Source: Spirochaetaceae bacterium (GTDB lineage: Bacteria > Spirochaetota > Spirochaetia > Treponematales > Treponemataceae). From it: 64,000 nucleotides of DNA. The translations under genes and the position numbers were made by a program. Shown here piece by piece: positions 26,502-35,415 of the stretch (the first letter of the stretch is position 1; every line of letters begins with the position of its first letter). The DNA is taken from positions 1 through 64,000 of the forward strand of contig JAGAOP010000040.1 in the NCBI GenBank assembly GCA_017623685.1. The letters run 5' to 3'. The notes under the pieces were generated by a model that did not search any database, had not been told where the DNA came from, and saw only the letters and a program-made list of their open reading frames with translations.

Positions 26502-29075
26502 ATGAGCGATAACAATTTACAGCAAAAAGAATTTACTCTTTCAAGAGCAAAAGCAGCGGTTCTTTCTAGAGATTTTAACTTAGCAGCTAGATTGTATACT
26601 GGCTTGTTACGGGATGATCCAGATAATTTACAAATTTTGCATGAATTAGCGAATATGTATGTTCGTAGTGGTCAAGATGAAAGAGCTTTGGATGTTTACG
26701 AAAGTATTCTTTCCAAAAAAGAAAATGACTTAGAAGCTCTTACCGATATGGGTGGAATTTATCGTCGATTAAATCGTTATGAAGATTCCGTTAAAGTTTT
26801 AGATCAAGCTTTAAAATACGACCCTTACAATGTTCAAGTTCATTATAATTTAGGTTTTACCTACAAACTTATGGGAATGTATCAAGATGCTTTGGATTGT
26901 TTTACAACAGTAATCAATTCAAATCCCAGTGACATTTTGGCATATAATCAACTTGGAACTATTAACTCTCTGTTAGGTAAAACCAATGATGCTATAAATT
27001 CTTATCGCAAAGGTTTGCAATTAGATCCAAATCATCCAGTACTGCATTTTAACTTGGCAAAAGAATTGGAAAAAATGGGGCGAGATAAAGATGCCAAAAC
27101 TGAATACGAAGCAGCTTTAAGGGCTAAACCAGGTTGGAGTGATGCAGTTAATGGTTATGCCTTATTTTTAATGGCTCATAATAAATATGCGGAAGCCTAT
27201 GATTTGTTACAACGAGGAATAAAAGTTTCCCCAAAAGATATAATGTTACAGGATTCCATGGGGGAACTACAATATCTTCGTGGAGATTATGCAGATGCAG
27301 AAACTCGATACAAAAAAATTCTAGAACAAGATTCTGAAAACCAAAGTGCTATAATTGGACTTGCTAATGTTTATTCAAAAGAAGAAAAAACAGAGCAAGC
27401 TGATAACCTTTTAAATAGTATCCGTAAAAAACCACCTCAAACAGAAGATGCAAAAATACGATATGCTAAAGCTCTTTTAAATGCAAAGCATATTACAGAA
27501 GGTGGGAAAATAATTAAGCGTCTTTGGGATTCGGATCGATCAAATGAAAATGTGCAAGGGCTGGTAGCACAATATTATGCAATTAGAAATGATACACCTA
27601 GATTAAAAACTTTACTAGATAAAATTTCTGCAGCCGATTCAAATTACAGGAAGCATTTTTTAGATATAGCAGAGCGTTTTCGCCAAAATGGAAATACCGA
27701 AGAAGCGGAATTATATCTTCAGCAATATCTTGATTATTCTCCAGATGATAGTGTAGCCATGACAGTTTTAGCTTCTTGCTACGAACTATTAAAAAAATAC
27801 GACCAAGCACTTGCTATGTATCGCAAAGCTTTAGCTAGAGACCGCTCTAACCAGATTTTGCAATTAGCTGTTAAGCGTGCAGATAAATATGTGGTTAATA
27901 AAACATCTTTAGAAGAAAAAGAGGTTCCTTTAGATCAGGAAATAATGGAAGATTCCTTAGATATTCCAAGTGAAGATGAAACTATTGATGAATCAGTTGG
28001 TGAAGATTTTTCCAATGATGATTCTTCTTTAATTGAAACCCCTTCTTTAGAAAAAGAATTGCAGGATTCTGGAGATGAAGATGAAATTATCTTTAATTTA
28101 GATAATGTAGCAGATAATTTTACAGATGATGATATTTATGATCCTCTTGAACTGGAACCTATGGATTTGGAGCCTATTGAAGAAGAAGAGCCTTCTCTTG
28201 AGGCCTTAACTCTTGATGGTACTCCAGTTGATTATGAGCCTATAGCAAAAGATGTACCTATTGGTGAAGCAGATTCTTTAGATGATCTATCTTTTGAAGA
28301 TGAAGAATTGGATTTTTCTTCTGATATTGAAACTGAATCAACTTCCATTCCTATGGCAGAGGAGCCAAAAGAACCATATATTCCTCCAAAGCCACAATAT
28401 CAGCCACCACAGATGCCGCAAATGCCTCCAATTCAGATGCAAATGCCACCTATGCAAATGCCACCTATGCAAATGATGCCTCCAATTCAAATGCAAATGC
28501 CACAGATGCCTGCTATGCAAAATCCTCAACCTGCTCCGAAATTTGAAGCAGAAGTGGCAAAGACAGACATTCAAGAACTTCCGACAACGGTAGAACCAGA
28601 AGTTACCTTAGCTAAAAGTGAACCAGAGGGTTTTGTGCTTTCAGAGGAGGCATTAGAAAAAATACCAGAAGTATTTAATCAACTTGTAGATAATGAAACT
28701 GCTGAACAATGTGATTCTGCTGCAAGTTTATTCCGCCACATGAGGCAAATGTGTGATTATCTTCCTCCAGTACAAAAAGAAGCCTTTATGGTGGGTCAAA
28801 AGCGTGTCCAAATGGAATATATTATTCATCGTTTAACAGGTCGTCCCGGTTTACTTGCATCCGCAGAAGCTTTACGCAACAAGGGTTTGGTAGAAGTTCC
28901 AGAAGAATTATACGATGTAGTAGAAAAATTTGATGTTGCAGCTGTAGCTAGCAAGGTCTTTGGGTTTATGCGAAATTTTATCCATCAGTTGCCAGACGAA
29001 GATGCAGCATATGCCTTAGATTCTTCGGTAACAAATATTTTGGAGCGATTAGGAACTATGGGTTTTAAATCCTAA
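26502..29075 (+). CDS. TPR-repeat protein with acidic linker and Met/Pro-rich repeat
   Basis: An 857-aa protein. About twelve tetratricopeptide repeats occupy residues 5-470 (recurring A-x-x-x-Y-x-x-x-L, for example DPYNVQVHYNLGFTYKLMGM). A very acidic linker follows (about 475-620), then a low-complexity tract of PQMP/PIQM units (about 630-675) and a folded C-terminal helical segment (about 705-857). There is no signal peptide, so it is likely a cytoplasmic scaffold. It starts 13 nt after the LamG protein and overlaps the convergent peptidase by 11 bp. Confidence 0.8.
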   Translation: MSDNNLQQKEFTLSRAKAAVLSRDFNLAARLYTGLLRDDPDNLQILHELANMYVRSGQDERALDVYESILSKKENDLEALTDMGGIYRRLNRYEDSVKVLDQALKYDPYNVQVHYNLGFTYKLMGMYQDALDCFTTVINSNPSDILAYNQLGTINSLLGKTNDAINSYRKGLQLDPNHPVLHFNLAKELEKMGRDKDAKTEYEAALRAKPGWSDAVNGYALFLMAHNKYAEAYDLLQRGIKVSPKDIMLQDSMGELQYLRGDYADAETRYKKILEQDSENQSAIIGLANVYSKEEKTEQADNLLNSIRKKPPQTEDAKIRYAKALLNAKHITEGGKIIKRLWDSDRSNENVQGLVAQYYAIRNDTPRLKTLLDKISAADSNYRKHFLDIAERFRQNGNTEEAELYLQQYLDYSPDDSVAMTVLASCYELLKKYDQALAMYRKALARDRSNQILQLAVKRADKYVVNKTSLEEKEVPLDQEIMEDSLDIPSEDETIDESVGEDFSNDDSSLIETPSLEKELQDSGDEDEIIFNLDNVADNFTDDDIYDPLELEPMDLEPIEEEEPSLEALTLDGTPVDYEPIAKDVPIGEADSLDDLSFEDEELDFSSDIETESTSIPMAEEPKEPYIPPKPQYQPPQMPQMPPIQMQMPPMQMPPMQMMPPIQMQMPQMPAMQNPQPAPKFEAEVAKTDIQELPTTVEPEVTLAKSEPEGFVLSEEALEKIPEVFNQLVDNETAEQCDSAASLFRHMRQMCDYLPPVQKEAFMVGQKRVQMEYIIHRLTGRPGLLASAEALRNKGLVEVPEELYDVVEKFDVAAVASKVFGFMRNFIHQLPDEDAAYALDSSVTNILERLGTMGFKS

Positions 29076-30198
29076 TAATTCGTGATTTCGTTAAAACTTG
29101 GTTGCCGGTTTCTGTAATTAAGATGTCATTTTCTAAACGGCAACCACCTAATTCTGGATCGTAAAGACCAGGTTCCAAGGTTACAACCATGCCTGGTAAA
29201 AAAATATCTTCTGAAGAAACAGATGATCTGATTACTGGATATTCATGGGCTTCTAGTCCAACTCCGTGACCTAAAGAATGGGGCATGGTTTTCTTTGCTT
29301 TAGTAAAAAGATCGTTTACTTTTGTAGCTGCTAGTTTTACAGGAACCAAAGGATTATAATATTTTAATCCTTCGTCGTAGGCTTTTTGGATAAGCTGAAG
29401 TTGTTTTTCCTGTTCTTCCGTAATATTTCCGGATACAAAGGTAATTGTAACATCACTGGTATAGCCTTCTTTTTTTACTCCAAAATCTACAATCGAAAGA
29501 CCGTTTCCAGGGAAAGGTTTTGCTGTGTAAGGAGGGAAGCAATGTATTCCAAAACTTCTTTCAGGACAAGCTACTAAAGATTCAAACCCTGTTCCTTCGC
29601 AACCTGCAATTCTAGCTTCTTTTTCTATTAACAATGCAACATCAGTTTCAGTTTGAATTGTACCTTGTCTTATTCCTTCTTCTAGTTTATCTACTATCAT
29701 ATCAGTAACAATAGCCGCTTCTTTTATGCATTGAATTTCGTATTCATCTTTTGTAGCTCGAAGCTTTATAACATCACTGTGGATTCCATCTTCACGGCAA
29801 AGAACATTTAATCCTGGTAAGGCGTCTACATAGCGTAAGAACATGGGATAAGGTGTTTCTGGAGAAATATCTATGCGACTACCATCGTTTATATGGAGTT
29901 TTTGCAAAATTGCTTTTACTGCATTTATAGGATTTCGTGAAAATCGTGTAAAAGGAATAATTTTATCCACGGATGCCATGTTTGCAGCCATATGTTCATC
30001 CCAGGGACACAAAATTGATTCACCTTTTGCAGATATAATTAGTATTGCATCTCCAGGATGACCTGTCAAATAACGAATTGAAGTATCTCGGCGTCCTTCG
30101 GTGTCTTCAAAAACTGTGGCTGCAATGTGTTTTTCTTGCATTATATGAATAAGTTGTTCCCGACGTTCTTTGCAATATTTTTCGTATTTTTTAGTCAT
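29065..30198 (-). CDS. M24-family Xaa-Pro peptidase
   Basis: A 377-aa protein with an N-terminal creatinase-like domain (about 1-140) and a C-terminal pitta-bread metallopeptidase domain. Likely metal ligands are Asp in SIVDFGVKKEGYTSDVT (two Asp), His in SLGHGVGLEAHE, and Glu in VTLEPG and RLENDI. It removes N-terminal residues before proline. AGAGGA precedes the ATG. It follows murJ by three bases, implying one transcript. Confidence 0.88.
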   Translation of the reverse strand: MTKKYEKYCKERREQLIHIMQEKHIAATVFEDTEGRRDTSIRYLTGHPGDAILIISAKGESILCPWDEHMAANMASVDKIIPFTRFSRNPINAVKAILQKLHINDGSRIDISPETPYPMFLRYVDALPGLNVLCREDGIHSDVIKLRATKDEYEIQCIKEAAIVTDMIVDKLEEGIRQGTIQTETDVALLIEKEARIAGCEGTGFESLVACPERSFGIHCFPPYTAKPFPGNGLSIVDFGVKKEGYTSDVTITFVSGNITEEQEKQLQLIQKAYDEGLKYYNPLVPVKLAATKVNDLFTKAKKTMPHSLGHGVGLEAHEYPVIRSSVSSEDIFLPGMVVTLEPGLYDPELGGCRLENDILITETGNQVLTKSRIIRI

Positions 30199-30201
30199 AT
30201 T

Positions 30202-31812
30202 TTATTCCTCTGCTGAAGTTTCTTTTTTGGGCCGAATTTTTTTTGTAGCAAGTTTTACTAAAGGATCCTTTGTAATAACAAGGAGTAATATTCCAATGAG
30301 GGCAAAAAGCAAGGCACTTAACACAAGTGGAATTCCTTCTGCTATAAATCGATTGTAACCAGTAAACATATTAAATAATTCATCTTTTAAAAATAACACT
30401 GGAATTAAAGCAATTAAAGAAAAAGCAATCATTTTTATTGCATATAAAATCATATCTTTTGCAATTTGCAATACTGAAACAGTTCCATTTTTTGCCAAAA
30501 AAATAAACAAAAACAAGGTATTTATTCCACTGGCTATTGTTAAGGCTAAAGCAATTCCTCCCCCTGCCATGGGTGTTACTAAAATCAAAGCGATAATTAT
30601 GTTTGAAACAAATCCAATTATTCCTGCAAGAGTAGGGGATTTTGTGTTACTTTGGGCGTAAAAAGCCGGAGAGATGATTCTGTTTACTGCAATAAAAAAT
30701 AAACCGATTATGTGGTACTTGAATGCTTCCATGGTAAGCGAAACTGATTCATCTGTAAATTTATTATTTTTGTAAACCAAAGAAATAATGTGTTCTCCAG
30801 TAACAAGAGAATAAAAAGTAATTGGAATTGTAATTAGTGCAATTATTCTTACAGCCAAAGTCAACATTTTATTAAATTCTTGCCAGTTTTGAGATTTCGC
30901 AAAGCCTGTTAAATCAGGAAGAATAACCGTTCCAATGGAAACTGCAAAAATTCCTAGGATTAATTCTTGTAACCTAAGGGAGTATTGTAAACTAGAAACA
31001 ACACCTGTTCCTGCGTTACCTGCTAAGGCGATAGAAACTGCATCATTTAATTGATAAGCAGCCATGCCGATTATTGTAGGACCAATAAGGGACATTACTT
31101 TACGAGTTCCTGGATTTGTAAAAGCTTTTTTTATGCTAGAAAAATTAATTTTCCAATTATTTTTTAGTACAAAGGGTAATTGAAACAGAGCTTGAATTGT
31201 TCCTCCCGCAATTACACCTATGGCCATGGCTCTAGCAGGATTTGCAGTGTAAGGTGAAAGTAAATAAGTTCCACCAATGACACAAAGGTTAAATAATATT
31301 GGGGTAAACCCTGAGGGTGTGAAAATTTTTAGACCGTTAAGAATTCCTTGAAATAAAGCTGCCACGGAAATTACGAACAAGTAAGGGAACATTATTCTTG
31401 TTAAAAGGGCAGTTTCTTGAATTATGTCGCCTTCTGCATTAGTAAAAACCTTAACAATAAAAGGTGCTACAATTATTCCAATTATTACGACTAAGGCTGT
31501 TAAAAAGGAAACAAGGGTAAGACTTGCAGAAATAAAGTCTTGGGTAGTTTTTCGTCCTTCCTCTGTGTTGGAATTATCTAAATATTCTTTAAATGTAGGA
31601 ATAAAAGCAACAGATACGCTATTTTCTGCAAATAATCGACGAAATAAGTTTGGTATTGTAAAAGCTATTCCAAAGGCATCTGCTAAGGCTGTAGTTCCTA
31701 AAAAATCCGCCTTTGTTGCTTCACGAATAACCCCAAGTATCCGAGAGAATAATGTAATGAACGAAAGTTTTACTCCAGAAGCAAATAAAGATTTTTTTTC
31801 TTTTTTCTTCAT
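30202..31812 (-). CDS. murJ: Lipid II flippase MurJ (MviN)
   Basis: A 536-aa membrane protein with about 14 helices of the MOP superfamily. Characteristic MurJ segments are FITLFSRILGVIREA with the conserved Arg residues, the ALADAF region, FPYLFVISVAALFQGILN and the central GMAAYQLND. It flips lipid II for peptidoglycan synthesis. ATG 31812 gives a natural N-terminus (KKKEKKSLFASG) and is the eighth base after the promoter -10. ATG 31821 is the alternative. No Shine-Dalgarno. Confidence 0.93.
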   Translation of the reverse strand: MKKKEKKSLFASGVKLSFITLFSRILGVIREATKADFLGTTALADAFGIAFTIPNLFRRLFAENSVSVAFIPTFKEYLDNSNTEEGRKTTQDFISASLTLVSFLTALVVIIGIIVAPFIVKVFTNAEGDIIQETALLTRIMFPYLFVISVAALFQGILNGLKIFTPSGFTPILFNLCVIGGTYLLSPYTANPARAMAIGVIAGGTIQALFQLPFVLKNNWKINFSSIKKAFTNPGTRKVMSLIGPTIIGMAAYQLNDAVSIALAGNAGTGVVSSLQYSLRLQELILGIFAVSIGTVILPDLTGFAKSQNWQEFNKMLTLAVRIIALITIPITFYSLVTGEHIISLVYKNNKFTDESVSLTMEAFKYHIIGLFFIAVNRIISPAFYAQSNTKSPTLAGIIGFVSNIIIALILVTPMAGGGIALALTIASGINTLFLFIFLAKNGTVSVLQIAKDMILYAIKMIAFSLIALIPVLFLKDELFNMFTGYNRFIAEGIPLVLSALLFALIGILLLVITKDPLVKLATKKIRPKKETSAEE

Positions 31813-31819
31813 ATATAAC

Positions 31820-31848
31820 ATGATAGCGATGTTGCTAATTTTATTCAA
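31820..31848 (-). promoter_or_regulatory. murJ promoter, overlapping the divergent cyclase promoter
   Basis: Minus strand: TTGAAT (31843-31848), 17 bp, TATCAT (31820-31825), ending seven bases before ATG 31812. Confidence 0.6.
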
Positions 31849-31860
31849 TCCGTGTAGAAT
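31832..31860 (+). promoter_or_regulatory. Nucleotide cyclase promoter
   Basis: TTGCTA (31832-31837), 17 bp, TAGAAT (31855-31860). It shares 17 bp with the murJ promoter on the other strand, so the two probably cannot be occupied by polymerase at once. The Shine-Dalgarno AGGAGG follows at 31867. Confidence 0.6.
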
Positions 31861-31880
31861 ATTTTTAGGAGGATGGGGCT

Positions 31881-33575
31881 TTGAAGATAAAACGAAAAAA
31901 GATTTTTCAAAGAGTTGGTAAAACTCCTATTATTCCTATTTCATTCAAAATAGTTGGTGTTTTTACTTGTCTTTTGTTGTTGTCTAACTTTGCAACAAAT
32001 TTTATCAATATTCAGTTAAGTCAACTAGAAGTATTTACTTTAACCAATAACATAATGGTTAATCAGCTAAAGGATTTGTATAACGTTGCATCTAACCAAT
32101 ACGAAATATATTCTTTTTCTAAGGACAAAAATGCTGCAGTTGAAGCCTTAGAGCGAGTGGCAGAAAAGGAATTTTCCTATGATAATAGTACTGCTTTTGC
32201 ACTTCGCCCAGATGGTAGCTTGTTTTTTTATCAATCAGCTTCAGGTGAAGAAATTTATACATTTCCAGATAAAGTTGCTCTTGAAAAATTAAATAATCTT
32301 AAGCAATCTGGAATAGAAGAAGGCTCTATATCTTTTACAGGAGAAGCAGGAGCTTATTTCGGAGTGTATAAATTTCATCAAAGTTGGAATTGTTATATAG
32401 TACGAGCAGAGCTTAGAGTTGATTCCCAAAAAGCTTTGCAAAAAACCTTTGGATTAATCAGTATAATCATTATTATTTTAGTTGCGGCTTTTTTGTGGGT
32501 AGGTTTTTTGATTTTTTCTAGAATGTTTGCTTCAATCAACAGAATGACGGAAAGTCTTTACAAAATGCAACAACAGCAAGCTATGGGGTTGTTGGATTTA
32601 GACACTGCTCCAAATGATGACATAACCTATCTGGGAGTTTCATTTAATTCGCTTTCAGCCACTATAAACAATCCTTTGTCTATATTCCAAAAATTTGTGT
32701 CTAGAGATGTTGTGGAAAAGGCTTACAGTGAACACGTTATTCGACTGGAAGGGGCGCAAAAAGAGCTAACAATGTTGTTTTCTGACATTAAAGGTTTTAC
32801 CTATATGACAGAAACTTTGGGCAACGATATTATTAGTTTGTTAAATCTTCATTACGATAGAGTAATTCATGCTATTCACGAAGAAGATGGAATAATCGGT
32901 TCAATAATTGGTGATGCTGTTTTGGCAGTTTACGGGGCTACAAGTTCTAAAATTAATAAATCAGTGGCGGCAGTAAAAACTGCATGGGTTGTAACTCGAG
33001 AAACAGCTTCTTTGCGGCAAAAATTAATTGAAAGACGTAAAAAAATTGAAAGTCGACGACCCTTAACCGAAGCCGAAGAAAGAGTTTACAAAGCTGTTCT
33101 TTTGGATGTTGGTGTTGGAATAGACGGAGGAAAAGTTTTCTATGGAAATATTGGTTCCTTTGAACATATGACGAATACAGTTATTGGGGATAATGTAAAC
33201 TCCGCATCTAGACTAGAAGGTTTGACTAGACAATATACGTTACCTGTTATTGTCTCTGAATATGTAAAACAAGAAGTTGAAGGAAATACAAAAGCTTATC
33301 GTTTTATTGAAATAGATACTGTAATGGTAAAAGGAAAAACAGAAGGAAAGAAAATTTTCTTGCCTTTAGAAATACAAAGTACCGACGAAGACATTCTAGA
33401 AAAATACAATATTTTTGAAGAAGCCTTGACTTTTTATTACGAAGGGGATTGGAATGCAGCCCGTCGTAAATTTAAACAATGCGAATTGGACGTGGCAACA
33501 ATTTTCCTAAAACGTATGTCTGTAAAACAAGCCCCTGAAAATTGGAGTGGAATATGGCAAATGACAACAAAATAA
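31881..33575 (+). CDS. Membrane class III adenylate/guanylate cyclase
   Basis: A 564-aa protein starting at TTG 31881, with AGGAGG eight bases upstream. It has one membrane helix (about 20-40), an extracytoplasmic sensor region (about 45-185), a second helix (about 190-212), a HAMP-like linker and the cyclase domain (about 285-480). The metal Asp residues are in FSDIKGFT and IGDAVLAVYG. The transition-state Asn/Arg are in NVNSASRLEG. The base-specifying Lys that normally precedes IGDA is replaced by Ser (GSIIGDA), so ATP versus GTP preference is uncertain. A TPR-like tail follows. Confidence 0.87.
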   Translation: MKIKRKKIFQRVGKTPIIPISFKIVGVFTCLLLLSNFATNFINIQLSQLEVFTLTNNIMVNQLKDLYNVASNQYEIYSFSKDKNAAVEALERVAEKEFSYDNSTAFALRPDGSLFFYQSASGEEIYTFPDKVALEKLNNLKQSGIEEGSISFTGEAGAYFGVYKFHQSWNCYIVRAELRVDSQKALQKTFGLISIIIIILVAAFLWVGFLIFSRMFASINRMTESLYKMQQQQAMGLLDLDTAPNDDITYLGVSFNSLSATINNPLSIFQKFVSRDVVEKAYSEHVIRLEGAQKELTMLFSDIKGFTYMTETLGNDIISLLNLHYDRVIHAIHEEDGIIGSIIGDAVLAVYGATSSKINKSVAAVKTAWVVTRETASLRQKLIERRKKIESRRPLTEAEERVYKAVLLDVGVGIDGGKVFYGNIGSFEHMTNTVIGDNVNSASRLEGLTRQYTLPVIVSEYVKQEVEGNTKAYRFIEIDTVMVKGKTEGKKIFLPLEIQSTDEDILEKYNIFEEALTFYYEGDWNAARRKFKQCELDVATIFLKRMSVKQAPENWSGIWQMTTK

Positions 33576-35299
33576 AACTTGGAAAAGCAGAAGTTAAACT
33601 ATTTTTGTCAAACGAAATGTTGCCTTCGGAAAATGACAAACCAATCCTTTATGATTTAGAAGCTGAATACGCAAAAAGTAAAAAAGCAAAAAGTTTTTTT
33701 ACAATATGGGTTTTACTAGCTTGTATAGTAGTAGTTGTACTTTTAACCTTTGCTGTTACAAAATATATTGAATATAAAAATAATCACTTATCTGTAGGGA
33801 TTCAAGTTTTTGAAGATTTGAACTTAAAGAATTTATTAGACGTGGTTTCTCGAACAGAAGAATCTATGCAAGAAGTTACCAAAAAAAAGATTCAACTTGA
33901 AGCAGAAAAACAAGCTTTAGTTTTACAAGCAGAAGTTAAAAAACAGGGTGATTTAGAATTGTTGGATTCACTTCGGCTTTCTTCTTCTGAAAGAAAAAAA
34001 CGGGAGCAAACTATAAATCAAGAGTACGAACAAGAAATACAAAGTATTTCAGGAAAATATGATTCTCAAATAGATTTCTGTTCTCTTCAGATAGAAGAAC
34101 TTCAGGTACAGCTATCTTCATACGACAAAAAAAATGTAGAAATGGCTCAACAGCAAGAAGCTGCTTTGAATAGTCAGCTACAAGTTTTTCAGCTGGAAAA
34201 AGCAGAAATGGAAGCTCAACATCAAGAAAAAATTACAGATTTGCAAAATCAAATGGCTACAATGCAGCAACAAATGGTAGAAAGCCGAAATGCTTCATTA
34301 AATGCATTAACAGTTCAATACGAATCAGAAATAGAAAAATTGGATCCTGTATTGGATTATCCCATTGCAAATCAAATTATTTCAGATGTGGCAAATTTTA
34401 ATACCATGATGTTTGATCCAAGTCAGTTTAAGTTAAATATTTCAGACGAAGCTACTGTGGCTCAAGCCCAAAATTTTCTTGGCAAAATCGGTAAAGATTT
34501 TGAAAATTTTAATTATATTGGAAATTTATTCCAATCTGTGAACTGGCATAACAGTTTAAAGGATTATTCAAAAACTGTAATTAATTTAGCAAATTCTATT
34601 GGGATTGAAACTGTAAACGCAGCCATTGAACTTTTACAGTCCCAAGAAGCTCGCTTTCAGCAAGAAAAAGAAAGCTATGCCCATGAAAAAACCTCTGCTT
34701 TGCAGCAAAGCAATGCTGAGTACGAAAAAATCTACTCTGCCTTTGAAACTATGGCTTTAAACAATAATCATATGGGCTACATTCTTGACCTTAGTGATTC
34801 ATCATGTATGTTGACCTATGTTATTGATTCTTTAAAAAATAAAGTTCAAGAAGGAACAAGAGCTTCTGTTGTGGATTCTCAGGGAAATATTGTAGGACAG
34901 GGTAACCTTTTAGCAAAGGGTGGTTTTATTTATATAGTACCCGATTTTCCAGAGCAAGCTGCTTTGATGCAGCCCATGTATGAATTACAAATTGATTCTT
35001 CAACACTAAAAGAAGAAGTCTTAGTTTCAGAGGAAAAAGAGTCAGTAGGAGAAAACTTTGAAGAAAAGGAAACTGCTCCTTCGGATATAGAAACTGATTC
35101 AACAGATTTAGATGAATCAGTCTTGGAGGAAACAGTCGAAACTGATGAGTCCCAGATTATTAATGAAACACTGGAAAATTCAGATACTCAACAGACTCCA
35201 ACCATGGATTCAAACTTGGAAACTACTTCTATGGAAACTGAAGAAGTTTCTAATTCACCTGAAGGAGTTCTTCATTTTTCAACAGAGATAGTAAATTAA
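33554..35299 (+). CDS. Single-pass membrane coiled-coil protein
   Basis: A 581-aa protein starting at ATG 33554 (GGAG six bases upstream), overlapping the end of the cyclase gene by 22 bp. A short cytoplasmic N-terminus precedes one hydrophobic helix (about 50-70). A long Gln/Glu-rich coiled coil follows (about 95-260), then a mixed region (270-400), a small beta-rich domain with ASVVDSQGNIVGQGNLL (about 440-480) and a very acidic Ser/Thr tail. No family is recognised. The overlap with the cyclase suggests coordinated expression and perhaps a shared membrane complex. Confidence 0.7.
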   Translation: MANDNKIKLGKAEVKLFLSNEMLPSENDKPILYDLEAEYAKSKKAKSFFTIWVLLACIVVVVLLTFAVTKYIEYKNNHLSVGIQVFEDLNLKNLLDVVSRTEESMQEVTKKKIQLEAEKQALVLQAEVKKQGDLELLDSLRLSSSERKKREQTINQEYEQEIQSISGKYDSQIDFCSLQIEELQVQLSSYDKKNVEMAQQQEAALNSQLQVFQLEKAEMEAQHQEKITDLQNQMATMQQQMVESRNASLNALTVQYESEIEKLDPVLDYPIANQIISDVANFNTMMFDPSQFKLNISDEATVAQAQNFLGKIGKDFENFNYIGNLFQSVNWHNSLKDYSKTVINLANSIGIETVNAAIELLQSQEARFQQEKESYAHEKTSALQQSNAEYEKIYSAFETMALNNNHMGYILDLSDSSCMLTYVIDSLKNKVQEGTRASVVDSQGNIVGQGNLLAKGGFIYIVPDFPEQAALMQPMYELQIDSSTLKEEVLVSEEKESVGENFEEKETAPSDIETDSTDLDESVLEETVETDESQIINETLENSDTQQTPTMDSNLETTSMETEEVSNSPEGVLHFSTEIVN

Positions 35300-35362
35300 G
35301 CTACAGGAGCGATTAAACTTTTGGACGTAATTGTTATACAGGAAAAATGATTTTTTATTTGC

Positions 35363-35391
35363 TTGAGAAAGTTATTTTTTTTTTGTATAGT
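35363..35391 (+). promoter_or_regulatory. Promoter of the activase fusion gene
   Basis: TTGAGA (35363-35368), 17 bp, TATAGT (35386-35391). Predicted start near 35398 leaves a leader of about 18 nt with AAGG. Confidence 0.6.
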
Positions 35392-35415
35392 ATATATGTA
35401 AAGGTAATATAGATT

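Noticed and set aside
28338-28574. His/Trp/Leu-rich minus-strand frame
   Set aside because: It is the antisense reading of the Met/Pro-rich repeat in the TPR gene.
29065-29075. Convergent coding overlap of the TPR gene and the peptidase (and likewise 57012-57020)
   Set aside because: Short tail-to-tail overlaps are common in compact bacterial genomes and need no special explanation.
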